From assembly GCF_036057275.1 (NCBI RefSeq), contig NZ_CP107945.1, positions 5,518,001 through 5,582,000 of the forward strand: DNA of 64,000 bases, written 5' to 3'. Below the pieces are notes generated by a model. That model saw only the letters and a list, made by a program, of their open reading frames with translations, did not search any database and was not told the origin of the DNA. Below, piece by piece: positions 20,140 to 28,734 of this stretch. The translations under genes and the position numbers were made by a program. The first letter of the stretch is position 1. Each line of letters starts with the position of its first letter. Origin of the DNA: Streptomyces sp. NBC_00390 (GTDB lineage: Bacteria > Actinomycetota > Actinomycetes > Streptomycetales > Streptomycetaceae).

Positions 20140-20445
20140 CGGATCGTGGCCTCGGTGGCCTGGAGCCCCAGTCGGGTTGTCCGTGACCTTGCCGGGACAA
20201 GGATAGGGCTCCGATCGCCTTGGCCTGGTTGCTTCACCTGCGTGGCACGATGTGGAGGTTACGTGAAGCGAACCGATAATCGCAGGCAGGTGCGATTCAT
20301 GCACCGCTTTTGACGCCTCGCGCCCCGGGTGTTGTGCACTCGTTATGCCTGCGTCCCACTCATCCCGTGTGTCCCGTCTGTCCGATCGGCGCGCAGAGAT
20401 GGCAATACGCTTCAAAAAGCCGCCAAAATTGGGCATTCTTCGCAT

Positions 20446-22107
20446 GTGGTGACCTTGGATGCACGGCCTCAGCTCATCGACGCACTTTCCGCCCTGCGCG
20501 ACCGTGTCGCCGCCGTGCGTCTTCCCCTTCCGATTCCCGGTGCGCCACGGGCCAGACAGACGCGGGACGAGCTGCTCGCTCAGCTCGACGACTATCTGGT
20601 GCCCCGTCTCAAAGAGCCTGAAGCCCCGCTGCTCGTCGTCATCGGCGGATCGACCGGTGCCGGGAAGTCCACCCTCGTCAACTCCCTTGTGGGACGCCGG
20701 GTCAGTGAGGCGGGCGTTCTGCGGCCCACCACGCGTACGCCCGTCCTCGTGTGCCATCCCGACGATCACCACTGGTTCGCCGGGAAGCGTGTGCTGCCGT
20801 ATCTGACGCGCGTATGGCTGCCCGTGCAGGACGAGACCGAGAGCGCCGCGGAGCGGCTGCGGGCACGGCGAGGCGAGCGGGAGCCGGCCGGTATGCGCGG
20901 CGCGAAGGGGAAGGCAGAGGCCGAGCAGGACACCCTGCGCGTGGAGACCGCCTCCTCCCTGCCCCGCGGGCTCGCCCTCCTCGACGCCCCCGACATCGAT
21001 TCGCTCGTCGTCGAGAACCGCCTCCTGGCCGCCGAGTTGATGTGCGCCGCCGACGTGTGGGTGATGGTCACCACCGCGTCCCGTTACGCCGACGCCGTGC
21101 CGTGGCATCTGCTGCGTACGGCCAAGGAGTACGACGCGATGCTCGTGACCGTGCTGGACCGGGTGCCGCACCAGGTGATCGGGGAGGTGTCGCGGCAGTA
21201 CGCGGCGCTGTTGACCAAGGCCGGGCTGGGAGACGTACCGCGGTTCACGATTCCGGAGCTGCCCGAGTCGGCGGGTGGCGGCAAGGGGCTTCTGCCGGTC
21301 AACGCCATCGCGCCGCTGTACTCCTGGCTGGCGCACCGGGTGCAGGACCCGGCGGCCCGGCAGCAGGCCGTGGTGCGCACGGCGGGCGGAGTGATCGATT
21401 CCCTGAACGCGCGGATGCCGGGGCTCGCAAGCGCGGTGGCGGCGCAGTACGCGGCGGCCGTACGGCTGCGGAGCGCGGTCGAGGACGCCTGCGAGCGCGA
21501 GGCCGAGCGGGTGCGCCGGCAGCTGAAGGCCGGTGCGGTGCTCTCCGGGGACGCGCGGACCCGCTGGCGTGGCTATCCGCGCGACAGCTCCGCGGCCGAG
21601 CTGCTGGACTCCCTCGTCGCCGGTCTGGCAGCGCTGTTGCAGTGTGCCGTGGCCGCCGCCGACGAACACATCCAGGAGGCCTGGCGGCACGAGCCCGCAT
21701 CGGCAGGCGTCACCGCGCAGGGCCGGCTCGATCTGGAGGCCGGGGAGCGCATCGGGATGGCCGTACGCCGCTGGCGGCGCGAGCTCGAGGAGCTTGCCGA
21801 GGAGGAGGCCCGGGGCATCGAGCGCAATGCGGCGCCCGACCCCGAGACGCTGGCCGCCCTGGTGGCGACCGCTCTGCTAGGCGGTCGGCGGGCACGGGGC
21901 GCGGGGGAGCGGCTGGCCGAGCGGATCGGGGCTCAGGGTGCGCTGCGGCTGCGCGACAAGGGCGGCGAGCTGGTGACGACGTACATCGACGGCGTACTGC
22001 ACAGCGAGCGTGACCGGCGGCTGGCGCCCCTCGACGCGCTCGAGGTGGCCCCCGAGCCGCAGGCCGAACTGATCGCCGCGCTGTCCCTACTGCAGAAGGA
22101 GAAGTGA
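20446..22107 (+). CDS. Large dynamin/YfjP-type GTPase, first of a pair
   Basis: 553 aa from a double GTG (20446/20449); I prefer the first, giving MVTLDARPQL. P-loop GGSTGAGKST at about residues 67-76, G3-like DAPDIDS at 180-186, and VTVLDRVPH as the probable specificity region. About 250 C-terminal residues are helical, Ala/Arg/Glu-rich, coiled-coil prone. There is no membrane segment, unlike its partner. Resembles actinobacterial dynamin-like/HSR1-related GTPases; function unknown. Followed after 6 bp by a second GTPase, so the products may form a heteromer. Confidence 0.85.
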   Translation: MVTLDARPQLIDALSALRDRVAAVRLPLPIPGAPRARQTRDELLAQLDDYLVPRLKEPEAPLLVVIGGSTGAGKSTLVNSLVGRRVSEAGVLRPTTRTPVLVCHPDDHHWFAGKRVLPYLTRVWLPVQDETESAAERLRARRGEREPAGMRGAKGKAEAEQDTLRVETASSLPRGLALLDAPDIDSLVVENRLLAAELMCAADVWVMVTTASRYADAVPWHLLRTAKEYDAMLVTVLDRVPHQVIGEVSRQYAALLTKAGLGDVPRFTIPELPESAGGGKGLLPVNAIAPLYSWLAHRVQDPAARQQAVVRTAGGVIDSLNARMPGLASAVAAQYAAAVRLRSAVEDACEREAERVRRQLKAGAVLSGDARTRWRGYPRDSSAAELLDSLVAGLAALLQCAVAAADEHIQEAWRHEPASAGVTAQGRLDLEAGERIGMAVRRWRRELEELAEEEARGIERNAAPDPETLAALVATALLGGRRARGAGERLAERIGAQGALRLRDKGGELVTTYIDGVLHSERDRRLAPLDALEVAPEPQAELIAALSLLQKEK

Positions 22108-22113
22108 CCGCGC

Positions 22114-24045
22114 ATGACCGCCATCACGGATGACGAGAACCCGGCCGGGAGCGGCGCGGCCGGTGGGGCCGAGGCGGGGGACCGAGCGCCTGCGGCCGAT
22201 GGGACGAACACCGTCGCGGGCGTCGGGTCCGCGGGTGAGGCCGACGGCGGCGCAGGGGAAGCGGGCGGCGACCGCTGGGCAGACGGTTTCATCGCGCGGC
22301 GCGCGGACCCGCGTGACGACGGCGGCACGGAGGAGGACCGCGCGGAGGAGCACGAGGACCTCGTGGTGGAGGAGGAGCTTCCGGTCGGGGGTCCTTATGT
22401 CGGACCGCTGCGCGTACGGCTCGACGCCTTGCGTGAACTGCTCGGCCTCTCCCGGACCCGGCTGGACGGACACACCCTCACCGAGGCCGGGCGGGTGCTC
22501 GACGAGGCGGCCGCCCGTCAGCGGCTGTCCTCGCGGCACACCGTCGTCGCCATCGCGGGCGCGACCGGCAGCGGCAAGTCGACGCTCTTCAACGCGCTCG
22601 CCGGGGTTCGCATCTCCGAGACCGGGCTGCGCAGGCCGACAACGGCGGCACCCATCGCCTGCGTCTGGTCCGACGGGGCGGCGGGCCTGCTGGACCGGCT
22701 GTCGATTCCCGGGCGGCTGCGGCGCAAGCCGCTGGCGGGCGGCGACGGCGACGAGCAGCTGCACGGGCTCGTCCTGGTCGATCTGCCCGACCACGACTCG
22801 GCGCTGGTACGGCACCGGGAGCAGGTGGACCGGGTACTGGCACTGGTGGACGCGGTGATCTGGGTCGTGGACCCGGAGAAGTACGCCGACGCCGCCCTGC
22901 ACGAGCGCTATCTGCGGCCGCTTGCCGGGCATGCCGAGGTGACCTTCGTGGTGCTCAACCAGGTGGACAGGCTGCCGGGCGAGGCGGCCGACCAGGTACT
23001 CGACGATCTGCGGCGGCTGCTCGACGAGGACGGCATGGCGCTCGGCGAACACGGCGAGCCGGGCGCCACCGTGCTGCCGCTGTCGGCGCTCACCGGGGAG
23101 GGCGTAGGCGAACTGCGGGAGATGATCGGTGCGTTCGTACAGGACCGCAGTGCGCCCGCGCTCCGGCTGTGCGCGGACGTCGACGCCGCGGCGGCCAAAC
23201 TGCGCTCGGTGTACGTCGCAGGAGGCAACACCGGCCTCGGGGAACGGGCGCGCGACGACTTCTCGGCGCGGTTGGCGGAGGCGGTCGGTGCCACGGCCGC
23301 CGGTGAGGCGGCGGAACGCGAGTGGTTCAGGAACGCGGGGAGGGCATGCGGTACGCCGTGGCTGAGGCTGTGGCGCTGGTACGAGCGCACCCGGATGCCC
23401 AGCGCCGCGCTGCTGCAGCCGCCGGCACCGGCGGAGGAGGAACTGACGGCCCGCCAGCGGGTCGAACAGGCCGTGCGTACGGTCGCGGACGAGGCGGCGA
23501 ACGGGCTGCCTGCGCCCTGGGCCCAGGCTGTCCGGGAGGCCGCGGTGCGCGGGGCTGAAGGGCTTCCGGAGGCGCTGGACGAACTGGCGGTGCGTGAGGC
23601 GGCGGCGACCAATGGGAAGCCGCAGCGGCCCGCCTGGTGGCCGGCCGCGGTGCTGACGCAGGCGGCGATGACGCTGCTTCAGATCTATGGCGCGCTGTGG
23701 CTGGTGGGTCAGATCGTCGGCGTTCTGGAACCGGGACTGCTGCCGCCGGTGCTGGTGATGCTCGCCGGAATCGTGGGCGGGCCGCTGGTGGAGTGGGCGT
23801 GCGCAGCAGCCTCCAGAGGGCCGGCGCGGCGGTACGGGCAGGACGCGCAGCGGCGGCTGCAGGAGGCGGCCGCCTCCTGCGGGCGGGCCAGGGTGCTCGA
23901 TCCCGTCGCGGCGGAGCTCATGCGGTACAGGGAGGTGCAGGAGCAGTACGCGACGGTGTCGGGGCCGACGAGACCGGGGGTCGGAGCCGGGCGGGCCGGC
24001 CGGGCGGGCGGCTCCGCGGCCCGCAGAGGGGTCTCGTTCGGGTGA
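22114..24045 (+). CDS. Membrane-associated YfjP-type GTPase, second of a pair
   Basis: 643 aa. An acidic Gly/Ala-rich head (about 95 residues) precedes the GTPase domain: P-loop GATGSGKST near 149-157, DLPDHDS near 223, and NQVD near 281 (G4, guanine specificity). A helical region follows and then two adjacent hydrophobic segments near 512-570 (LLQIYGALWLVGQIVG and LPPVLVMLAGIVGG), typical of YfjP-like GTPases. Probably membrane-associated with the GTPase inside. ATG is 6 bp after the first GTPase, so translation is coupled. A DnaA-box-like pair and an SSB gene lie directly downstream. Confidence 0.88.
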   Translation: MTAITDDENPAGSGAAGGAEAGDRAPAADGTNTVAGVGSAGEADGGAGEAGGDRWADGFIARRADPRDDGGTEEDRAEEHEDLVVEEELPVGGPYVGPLRVRLDALRELLGLSRTRLDGHTLTEAGRVLDEAAARQRLSSRHTVVAIAGATGSGKSTLFNALAGVRISETGLRRPTTAAPIACVWSDGAAGLLDRLSIPGRLRRKPLAGGDGDEQLHGLVLVDLPDHDSALVRHREQVDRVLALVDAVIWVVDPEKYADAALHERYLRPLAGHAEVTFVVLNQVDRLPGEAADQVLDDLRRLLDEDGMALGEHGEPGATVLPLSALTGEGVGELREMIGAFVQDRSAPALRLCADVDAAAAKLRSVYVAGGNTGLGERARDDFSARLAEAVGATAAGEAAEREWFRNAGRACGTPWLRLWRWYERTRMPSAALLQPPAPAEEELTARQRVEQAVRTVADEAANGLPAPWAQAVREAAVRGAEGLPEALDELAVREAAATNGKPQRPAWWPAAVLTQAAMTLLQIYGALWLVGQIVGVLEPGLLPPVLVMLAGIVGGPLVEWACAAASRGPARRYGQDAQRRLQEAAASCGRARVLDPVAAELMRYREVQEQYATVSGPTRPGVGAGRAGRAGGSAARRGVSFG

Positions 24046-24050
24046 CCCGG

Positions 24051-24077
24051 TTGTCCACAACGGCCCGCTGATCCACA
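24051..24077 (+). promoter_or_regulatory. Two DnaA-box-like sequences
   Basis: TTGTCCACA at 24051-24059 is an exact match to the preferred Streptomyces DnaA box. TGATCCACA at 24069-24077 is a two-mismatch relative in the same orientation, 18 bp apart start to start. They sit between the GTPase pair and the SSB gene. A single perfect 9-mer can occur by chance. Confidence 0.4.
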
Positions 24078-24090
24078 GGGTTCAGCGGGC
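24063..24090 (+). terminator. Terminator after the GTPase pair
   Basis: GCCCGCTGA / TCAGCGGGC, perfect 9-bp stem with a 10-nt loop, followed by ATTTCCT, 18 bp past the stop. Overlaps the second DnaA-like box. Confidence 0.7.
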
Positions 24091-24229
24091 ATTTCCTGTC
24101 CGGCCCAGCATGGAGACCGACGGAGCCCGGTCGCGGAGAACCGGTCGCCGGCGGCGGGTCGAACAGGGACCGGCCGCCGGGGCAGGTCCGCTGCGGCCGG
24201 GCGAATGCAACCGGACGGGGAGGACCGAC

Positions 24230-24670
24230 GTGAACGACACCATGGTGACGGTGGTGGGCAATGTCGCCACGAATGTGGAGTACCGGGAAACCGCGACCGG
24301 CGGGATGGCGAGATTCCGTTTCGCCGTGCCGTCGCGACGATGGGATCGCGGCAGCGGTAACTGGACGGATGGACACACCAGCTTCTACACGGTTTTCGCG
24401 TGGCGTTCGCTCGCGATGAATCTCGCCGGTTCGGTGTCGGTGGGGGAACCCCTGCTGGTGCACGGGCGGTTGAAAGTACGTGAGGAGGAAGGGGACGGCA
24501 GGCGCAGGACGTACGTCGACATCGACGCTCTGGCGGTGGGGCACGACCTGACCCGCGGTACCTCGGCATTCCGGCGCGTGGTCAAGGCGGAACCGAATGT
24601 GACGGGACCTCCCCGCAGGGTCGCGGTGGCGGCCGCGGCGGAGGCAGTGGCGCGGGTTCCCGTTCCCTGA
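24230..24670 (+). CDS. ssbB: Single-stranded DNA-binding protein, SsbB-like
   Basis: 146 aa from a GTG with GGGGAGG 7 nt upstream. One OB fold (about residues 5-110): VTVVGNVATN at the start, RFRFAVPSRR in the middle, VHGRLKVRE and YVDIDALAVGHD at the end, all classic Ssb positions. The tail is short, Ala-rich and ends ARVPVP, with no acidic DDDIPF tip, so it lacks the partner-recruiting end of the replicative SsbA. Streptomyces has a second paralogue, SsbB, needed for chromosome segregation during sporulation; this fits it better than SsbA. The symbol is by inference. Confidence 0.82.
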   Translation: MNDTMVTVVGNVATNVEYRETATGGMARFRFAVPSRRWDRGSGNWTDGHTSFYTVFAWRSLAMNLAGSVSVGEPLLVHGRLKVREEEGDGRRRTYVDIDALAVGHDLTRGTSAFRRVVKAEPNVTGPPRRVAVAAAAEAVARVPVP

Positions 24671-24741
24671 GCGGAAGTTGTGGAGATGGTCCGGTGCAGT
24701 TGCAAGGAAAGGGAGGTGCCGGACAGGGACACCCCGCCGGG

Positions 24742-24770
24742 GATAACGATTCCGATTCGGAATGGTTATC
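24742..24770. promoter_or_regulatory. 29-bp near-perfect palindrome, candidate operator
   Basis: Arms GATAACGATTCCGA and TCGGAATGGTTATC around a central T are reverse complements except one position. It is A+T-rich for this genome and has no T-tract, so a protein-binding site is more likely than a terminator. Lies 150 bp upstream of the TQXA surface protein gene. Confidence 0.6.
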
Positions 24771-24919
24771 TGACGGTATGACGGGACAGTGGGATGTGCG
24801 CCCTCCATAGGATTCCCGAGTACTCACGGGGCACTTGAGTCTGCAGGCGAGACACTCCCCCCACGCGTCGCAGGCGTTCACGCGCCGCACGCGAAACGTC
24901 TCGCCCGGAGGGGAATTCT

Positions 24920-26338
24920 GTGTTTGCTGTGTTCTCTGCGCCTGCGGTTCGCAGGCGGGGCGCCGCTCGCCGGCTCGCCGCCGCGGCCGTGCTGTCGGGC
25001 CTGATCGCGACGGGCTCGATAGCCTCCGCGGGTGCGGCCGCCGCCGATGACGGCGCTCAGCACCAGGGTGGCGCGGTTGCCACCCTCGACGGGCTCAAGA
25101 CCTACGACCAGGCAGTGCTGCGCACCAACGGCACGAGCCATGAGATCCCCGCCGGGCTCTTCGAGATGACCGTCGACGGCGGCGGCCGGCTGAAGACGTA
25201 CTGCATCGACATCCACAACCCGACCCAGGACCAGGCCAAGTATCTGGAGACCCCCTGGAGCCAGACCTCGCTGGGCGGCAACAAGAACGCCGGCAAGATC
25301 CGGTGGATCCTGGAGCACTCCTATCCGCAGGTCGACGACCTGGCCGCGCTGGCCGAGCGGGCCGGGACCGGGCCGCTGTCCGGGCAGACCGCAGCGGCGG
25401 GTACCCAGGTCGCCATCTGGCGCTACTCGGACGCCGCGGACGTCGACGCCGCCGACCCCGCGGCGGAGCAGCTCGCGGACTGGCTGCAGCGGCAGGCCAA
25501 GGACATCGCCGAGCCCAAGGCCTCGCTGAGCCTGCAGCCGAACGCGGTCTCCGGCAAGGCGGGCGAGCGGCTCGGGCCGGTGACGGTGCGCACCGGCGCC
25601 GGTCAGATCGCGGTCTCGCCGCCGGCGGACGCGGCCGCCAGCGGTATCAAGGTCACCGACGCGGCGGGCAAGCCGGTCACCTCCGCCGCGAACGGCAGCA
25701 GGCTGTTCTTCGACGTGCCCGAGGGCGCGGAGGACGGGTCGGCGACGCTGAGCGTGACGGCGACCACGTCGGTGCCGGTGGGCCGGGCGTTCGCCGGGGT
25801 CACCAAGAGCCAGACGCAGATCCTGGCCGGCTCCAGCGAGTCCACGGTCTCCGCGAACGCGACGGCGACCTGGGCGAAGGCGGGCCCGATCCCGGCGCTG
25901 TCCGCCCGGAAGAACTGCGCCGAGGGCGGCGTGGACATCACGGCCTCGAACAAGGGTGACGCCCCGTTCACCTTCGAGCTGGTGGGCTTCGAGTACACCA
26001 TCGCGGCAGGGGAGTCCCGGACGGTGACCGTCCCGGTCGCCGAGGACCAGGCGTACGACTTCACGATCACCGGGCCGGACGGGTTCCAGAAGAACTTCAA
26101 GGGTGTGCTGGACTGCAGGACCACCGGCGAACCGGGGGACGAGACGCAGACGCTGACCTCTCAGCCCAGCCCGGCCTCCGCCGGGGGCCTGTCCGCGGGG
26201 CTCGAGGGCGACCTCGCCGAGACCGGCAGCTCCAGCGCCACCCCCTGGATCGCCGGCATCGCGATCGTGATGGTCGTGATCGGCGGGGCCGCGGTCCTTC
26301 TCCTCCGTAACAAGAAGACGACGACCCCCGACGAGTGA
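24920..26338 (+). CDS. TQXA (Cys-Gln thioester) surface protein with sortase signal
   Basis: 472 aa from a GTG with GGAGGGG upstream. Signal peptide about residues 1-42. TQXA domain: TYCIDIHNPT holds the Cys and GTQVAIWRYS the Gln of the predicted internal thioester, which in characterised members binds covalently to host or surface amines. Ig-like beta domains follow (about 195-405). The C-terminus is a sorting signal, LAETG, a hydrophobic helix and RNKK tail; LAxTG is the class E sortase motif of Streptomyces. Probably anchored to peptidoglycan on the hyphal surface. No sortase gene is adjacent. Two strong hairpins follow the gene. Confidence 0.92.
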   Translation: MFAVFSAPAVRRRGAARRLAAAAVLSGLIATGSIASAGAAAADDGAQHQGGAVATLDGLKTYDQAVLRTNGTSHEIPAGLFEMTVDGGGRLKTYCIDIHNPTQDQAKYLETPWSQTSLGGNKNAGKIRWILEHSYPQVDDLAALAERAGTGPLSGQTAAAGTQVAIWRYSDAADVDAADPAAEQLADWLQRQAKDIAEPKASLSLQPNAVSGKAGERLGPVTVRTGAGQIAVSPPADAAASGIKVTDAAGKPVTSAANGSRLFFDVPEGAEDGSATLSVTATTSVPVGRAFAGVTKSQTQILAGSSESTVSANATATWAKAGPIPALSARKNCAEGGVDITASNKGDAPFTFELVGFEYTIAAGESRTVTVPVAEDQAYDFTITGPDGFQKNFKGVLDCRTTGEPGDETQTLTSQPSPASAGGLSAGLEGDLAETGSSSATPWIAGIAIVMVVIGGAAVLLLRNKKTTTPDE

Positions 26339-26345
26339 GCGGGTA

Positions 26346-26407
26346 CCGGCGCGGTGAGTCACCGCGCCGGGTGACAGGCCCGGTGCGCAGGGTGACGCGC
26401 ACCGGGC
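26346..26407 (+). terminator. Tandem hairpins after the TQXA gene
   Basis: First: CCGGCGCGGTGA-G-TCACCGCGCCGG (26346-26370). Second: GCCCGGTGCGC, 8-nt loop, GCGCACCGGGC (26378-26407). Both perfect. They isolate the TQXA gene from ettA. Confidence 0.8.
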
Positions 26408-26611
26408 ACCCCTCATTGCGGGGCTGACCACCGGGAACCGCCATGCGGTGGGGGCCGGCCCGCACCGCACCGGGCCGGCCGCGCCGTGCGTGCCCGGTGG
26501 CCTCGCGTGCAGGGTCGTGGGGCGTGGCGGGTACAGGCGGTTTTCGCCGAGGGACGGACGTACGGCAAGATGGGTGTATCTGCCCACCCACTGCTTGCCG
26601 GACGGTTTCTC

Positions 26612-28276
26612 TTGGCTGAGTACATCTACACGATGCGCAAGACGCGCAAGGCGCACGGCGACAAGGTCATCCTCGATGACGTGACGCTGAGCTTCCTGCC
26701 CGGTGCGAAGATCGGTGTGGTCGGCCCCAACGGCGCCGGTAAGTCCACCGTGCTGAAGATCATGGCCGGTCTTGAGCAGCCGTCCAACGGCGACGCCTTC
26801 CTCTCGCCCGGCTACTCCGTCGGCATCCTGCTCCAGGAGCCGCCGCTGGACGAGGACAAGACCGTCCTGGAGAACGTCCAGCTCGGTGTGGCCGAGGTCA
26901 AGGGCAAGCTCGACCGTTTCAACGCGATCGCCGAGCAGATGGCGACCGAGTACACGGACGAGCTGATGACGGAGATGGGCAAGCTCCAGGAGGACTTGGA
27001 CCACGCCAACGCCTGGGACCTCGACGCCCAGCTCGAGCAGGCCATGGACGCACTCGGCTGTCCGCCCGCCGACTGGCCCGTCACCAACCTCTCCGGTGGC
27101 GAGAAGCGTCGCGTCGCGCTGTGCAAGCTGCTGCTCGAGGCCCCCGACCTGCTGCTCCTCGACGAGCCCACCAACCACCTGGACGCCGAGTCGGTCCAGT
27201 GGCTGGAGGCGCACCTCGCCAAGTACGCCGGCACCGTCGTCGCCATCACCCACGACCGGTACTTCCTGGACAACGTCGCCGAGTGGATCCTCGAGCTCGA
27301 CCGCGGCCGCGCCCACCCGTACGAGGGCAACTACTCCACCTACCTGGAGAACAAGGCCTCCCGTCTCAAGGTCGAGGGCCAGAAGGACGCGAAGCGCCAG
27401 AAGCGGCTCAAGGAAGAGCTCGAGTGGGTCCGCTCCAACGCGAAGGGACGGCAGGCCAAGTCCAAGGCCCGTCTGGCCCGTTACGAGGAGATGGCCGCCG
27501 AGGCCGACAAGATGCGGAAGCTGGACTTCGAGGAGATCCAGATCCCGCCGGGTCCGCGCCTGGGCTCCGTCGTCGTCGAGGTCAACAACCTCTCCAAGGC
27601 CTTCGGCGAGAAGGTGCTGATCGACGACCTGTCCTTCACCCTTCCGCGCAACGGCATCGTCGGCATCATCGGCCCGAACGGCGCCGGCAAGACCACGCTG
27701 TTCAAGATGATCCAGGGCTTGGAGACGCCGGACGCGGGCGCGATCAAGGTCGGCGACACCGTCAAGATCTCCTACGTCGACCAGAGCCGCGCCAACATCG
27801 ACCCGAAGAAGACGCTGTGGGCCGTCGTCTCCGACGAGCTGGACTACATCAACGTCGGCCACGTCGAGATGCCGTCCCGCGCCTATGTCTCCGCCTTCGG
27901 CTTCAAGGGCCCGGACCAGCAGAAGCCGGCCGGCGTCCTGTCCGGCGGTGAGCGCAACCGCCTCAACCTGGCGCTCACCCTCAAGCAGGGCGGCAACCTG
28001 CTGCTCCTCGACGAGCCGACCAACGACCTCGACGTGGAGACGCTCTCCTCGCTGGAGAACGCGCTGCTCGAGTTCCCCGGTGCGGCCGTGGTCGTCTCCC
28101 ACGACCGCTGGTTCCTCGACCGGGTCGCCACGCACATCCTGGCGTACGAGGGCGACTCCAAGTGGTTCTGGTTCGAGGGCAACTTCGAGTCGTACGAGAA
28201 GAACAAGGTCGAGCGTCTCGGCCCGGACGCGGCCCGTCCGCACCGTGCCACCTACAAGAAGCTCACCCGGGGCTGA
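26612..28276 (+). CDS. ettA: Energy-dependent translational throttle protein EttA (ABC-F)
   Basis: 554 aa, the usual length. Start taken as TTG 26612 because AEYIYTMRK is the conserved ABC-F opening; no strong ribosome-binding site is visible, so the start is by homology. Two ATPase domains: GPNGAGKST with LSGGEKRR and LLLDEPTNHLD, then GPNGAGKTT with LSGGERNR and LLLDEPTNDLD. Between them is a long charged P-site interaction linker. No membrane segment, as expected for ribosome-associated ABC-F factors that gate the first steps of elongation by energy state. Followed after 14 bp by a thioesterase gene. Confidence 0.95.
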   Translation: MAEYIYTMRKTRKAHGDKVILDDVTLSFLPGAKIGVVGPNGAGKSTVLKIMAGLEQPSNGDAFLSPGYSVGILLQEPPLDEDKTVLENVQLGVAEVKGKLDRFNAIAEQMATEYTDELMTEMGKLQEDLDHANAWDLDAQLEQAMDALGCPPADWPVTNLSGGEKRRVALCKLLLEAPDLLLLDEPTNHLDAESVQWLEAHLAKYAGTVVAITHDRYFLDNVAEWILELDRGRAHPYEGNYSTYLENKASRLKVEGQKDAKRQKRLKEELEWVRSNAKGRQAKSKARLARYEEMAAEADKMRKLDFEEIQIPPGPRLGSVVVEVNNLSKAFGEKVLIDDLSFTLPRNGIVGIIGPNGAGKTTLFKMIQGLETPDAGAIKVGDTVKISYVDQSRANIDPKKTLWAVVSDELDYINVGHVEMPSRAYVSAFGFKGPDQQKPAGVLSGGERNRLNLALTLKQGGNLLLLDEPTNDLDVETLSSLENALLEFPGAAVVVSHDRWFLDRVATHILAYEGDSKWFWFEGNFESYEKNKVERLGPDAARPHRATYKKLTRG

Positions 28277-28290
28277 GGAACCAGATCGTC

Positions 28291-28734
28291 ATGACCCGCC
28301 ATATCTACAGTTGCCCCCTTCGCTGGTCGGACATGGATGCCTTCGGGCACGTCAACAACGTCGTCTTCCTGCGCTATCTGGAAGAGGCGCGGATCGACTT
28401 CATGTTCCGGCTGGCGCCCGGGGACGGTTCGCCGTCGTTCTCGGGCGGGTCCGTCGTGGCCCGTCATGAGATCGACTACGTACGGCCGCTGGTCCACCGG
28501 CACGAGCCGGTGATCATCGAGTCGTGGGTGACCAAGATCAGTGCGGCCTCACTGACGATCGCCTACGAGGTCAAGGAGGCCGACGACCCCCGGCAGGTGT
28601 ACGTGCGTGCCTCCACGGTCGTCGTCCCCTACAACCTGGAAGCGGGCCGTCCGCGCCGGATCACCGCGGAGGAGAAGTCCTTCCTCCAGGAGTACCTGGA
28701 CGACACTGCCGCCGAGGGTGCTCTCGTCGCATGA
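28291..28734 (+). CDS. 4HBT-type acyl-CoA thioesterase
   Basis: 147 aa hot-dog protein. WSDMDAFGHVNNVVFLRYLE contains the Asp and HVNN of the 4-hydroxybenzoyl-CoA thioesterase group (YbgC/FadM-like), with the catalytic Asp at about residue 16. The later strand region HEIDYVRPL completes the fold. It hydrolyses an acyl-CoA of unknown chain. Lies 14 bp after ettA and its stop overlaps the next start (ATGA), forming a three-gene unit. Confidence 0.9.
   Translation: MTRHIYSCPLRWSDMDAFGHVNNVVFLRYLEEARIDFMFRLAPGDGSPSFSGGSVVARHEIDYVRPLVHRHEPVIIESWVTKISAASLTIAYEVKEADDPRQVYVRASTVVVPYNLEAGRPRRITAEEKSFLQEYLDDTAAEGALVA

Noticed and set aside
24878..28243. 1121-codon open frame on the minus strand opposite the TQXA and ettA genes
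   Set aside because: Antisense shadow of high-G+C coding DNA; no signal, domain or ribosome-binding site, and it crosses two genes with clear motifs.
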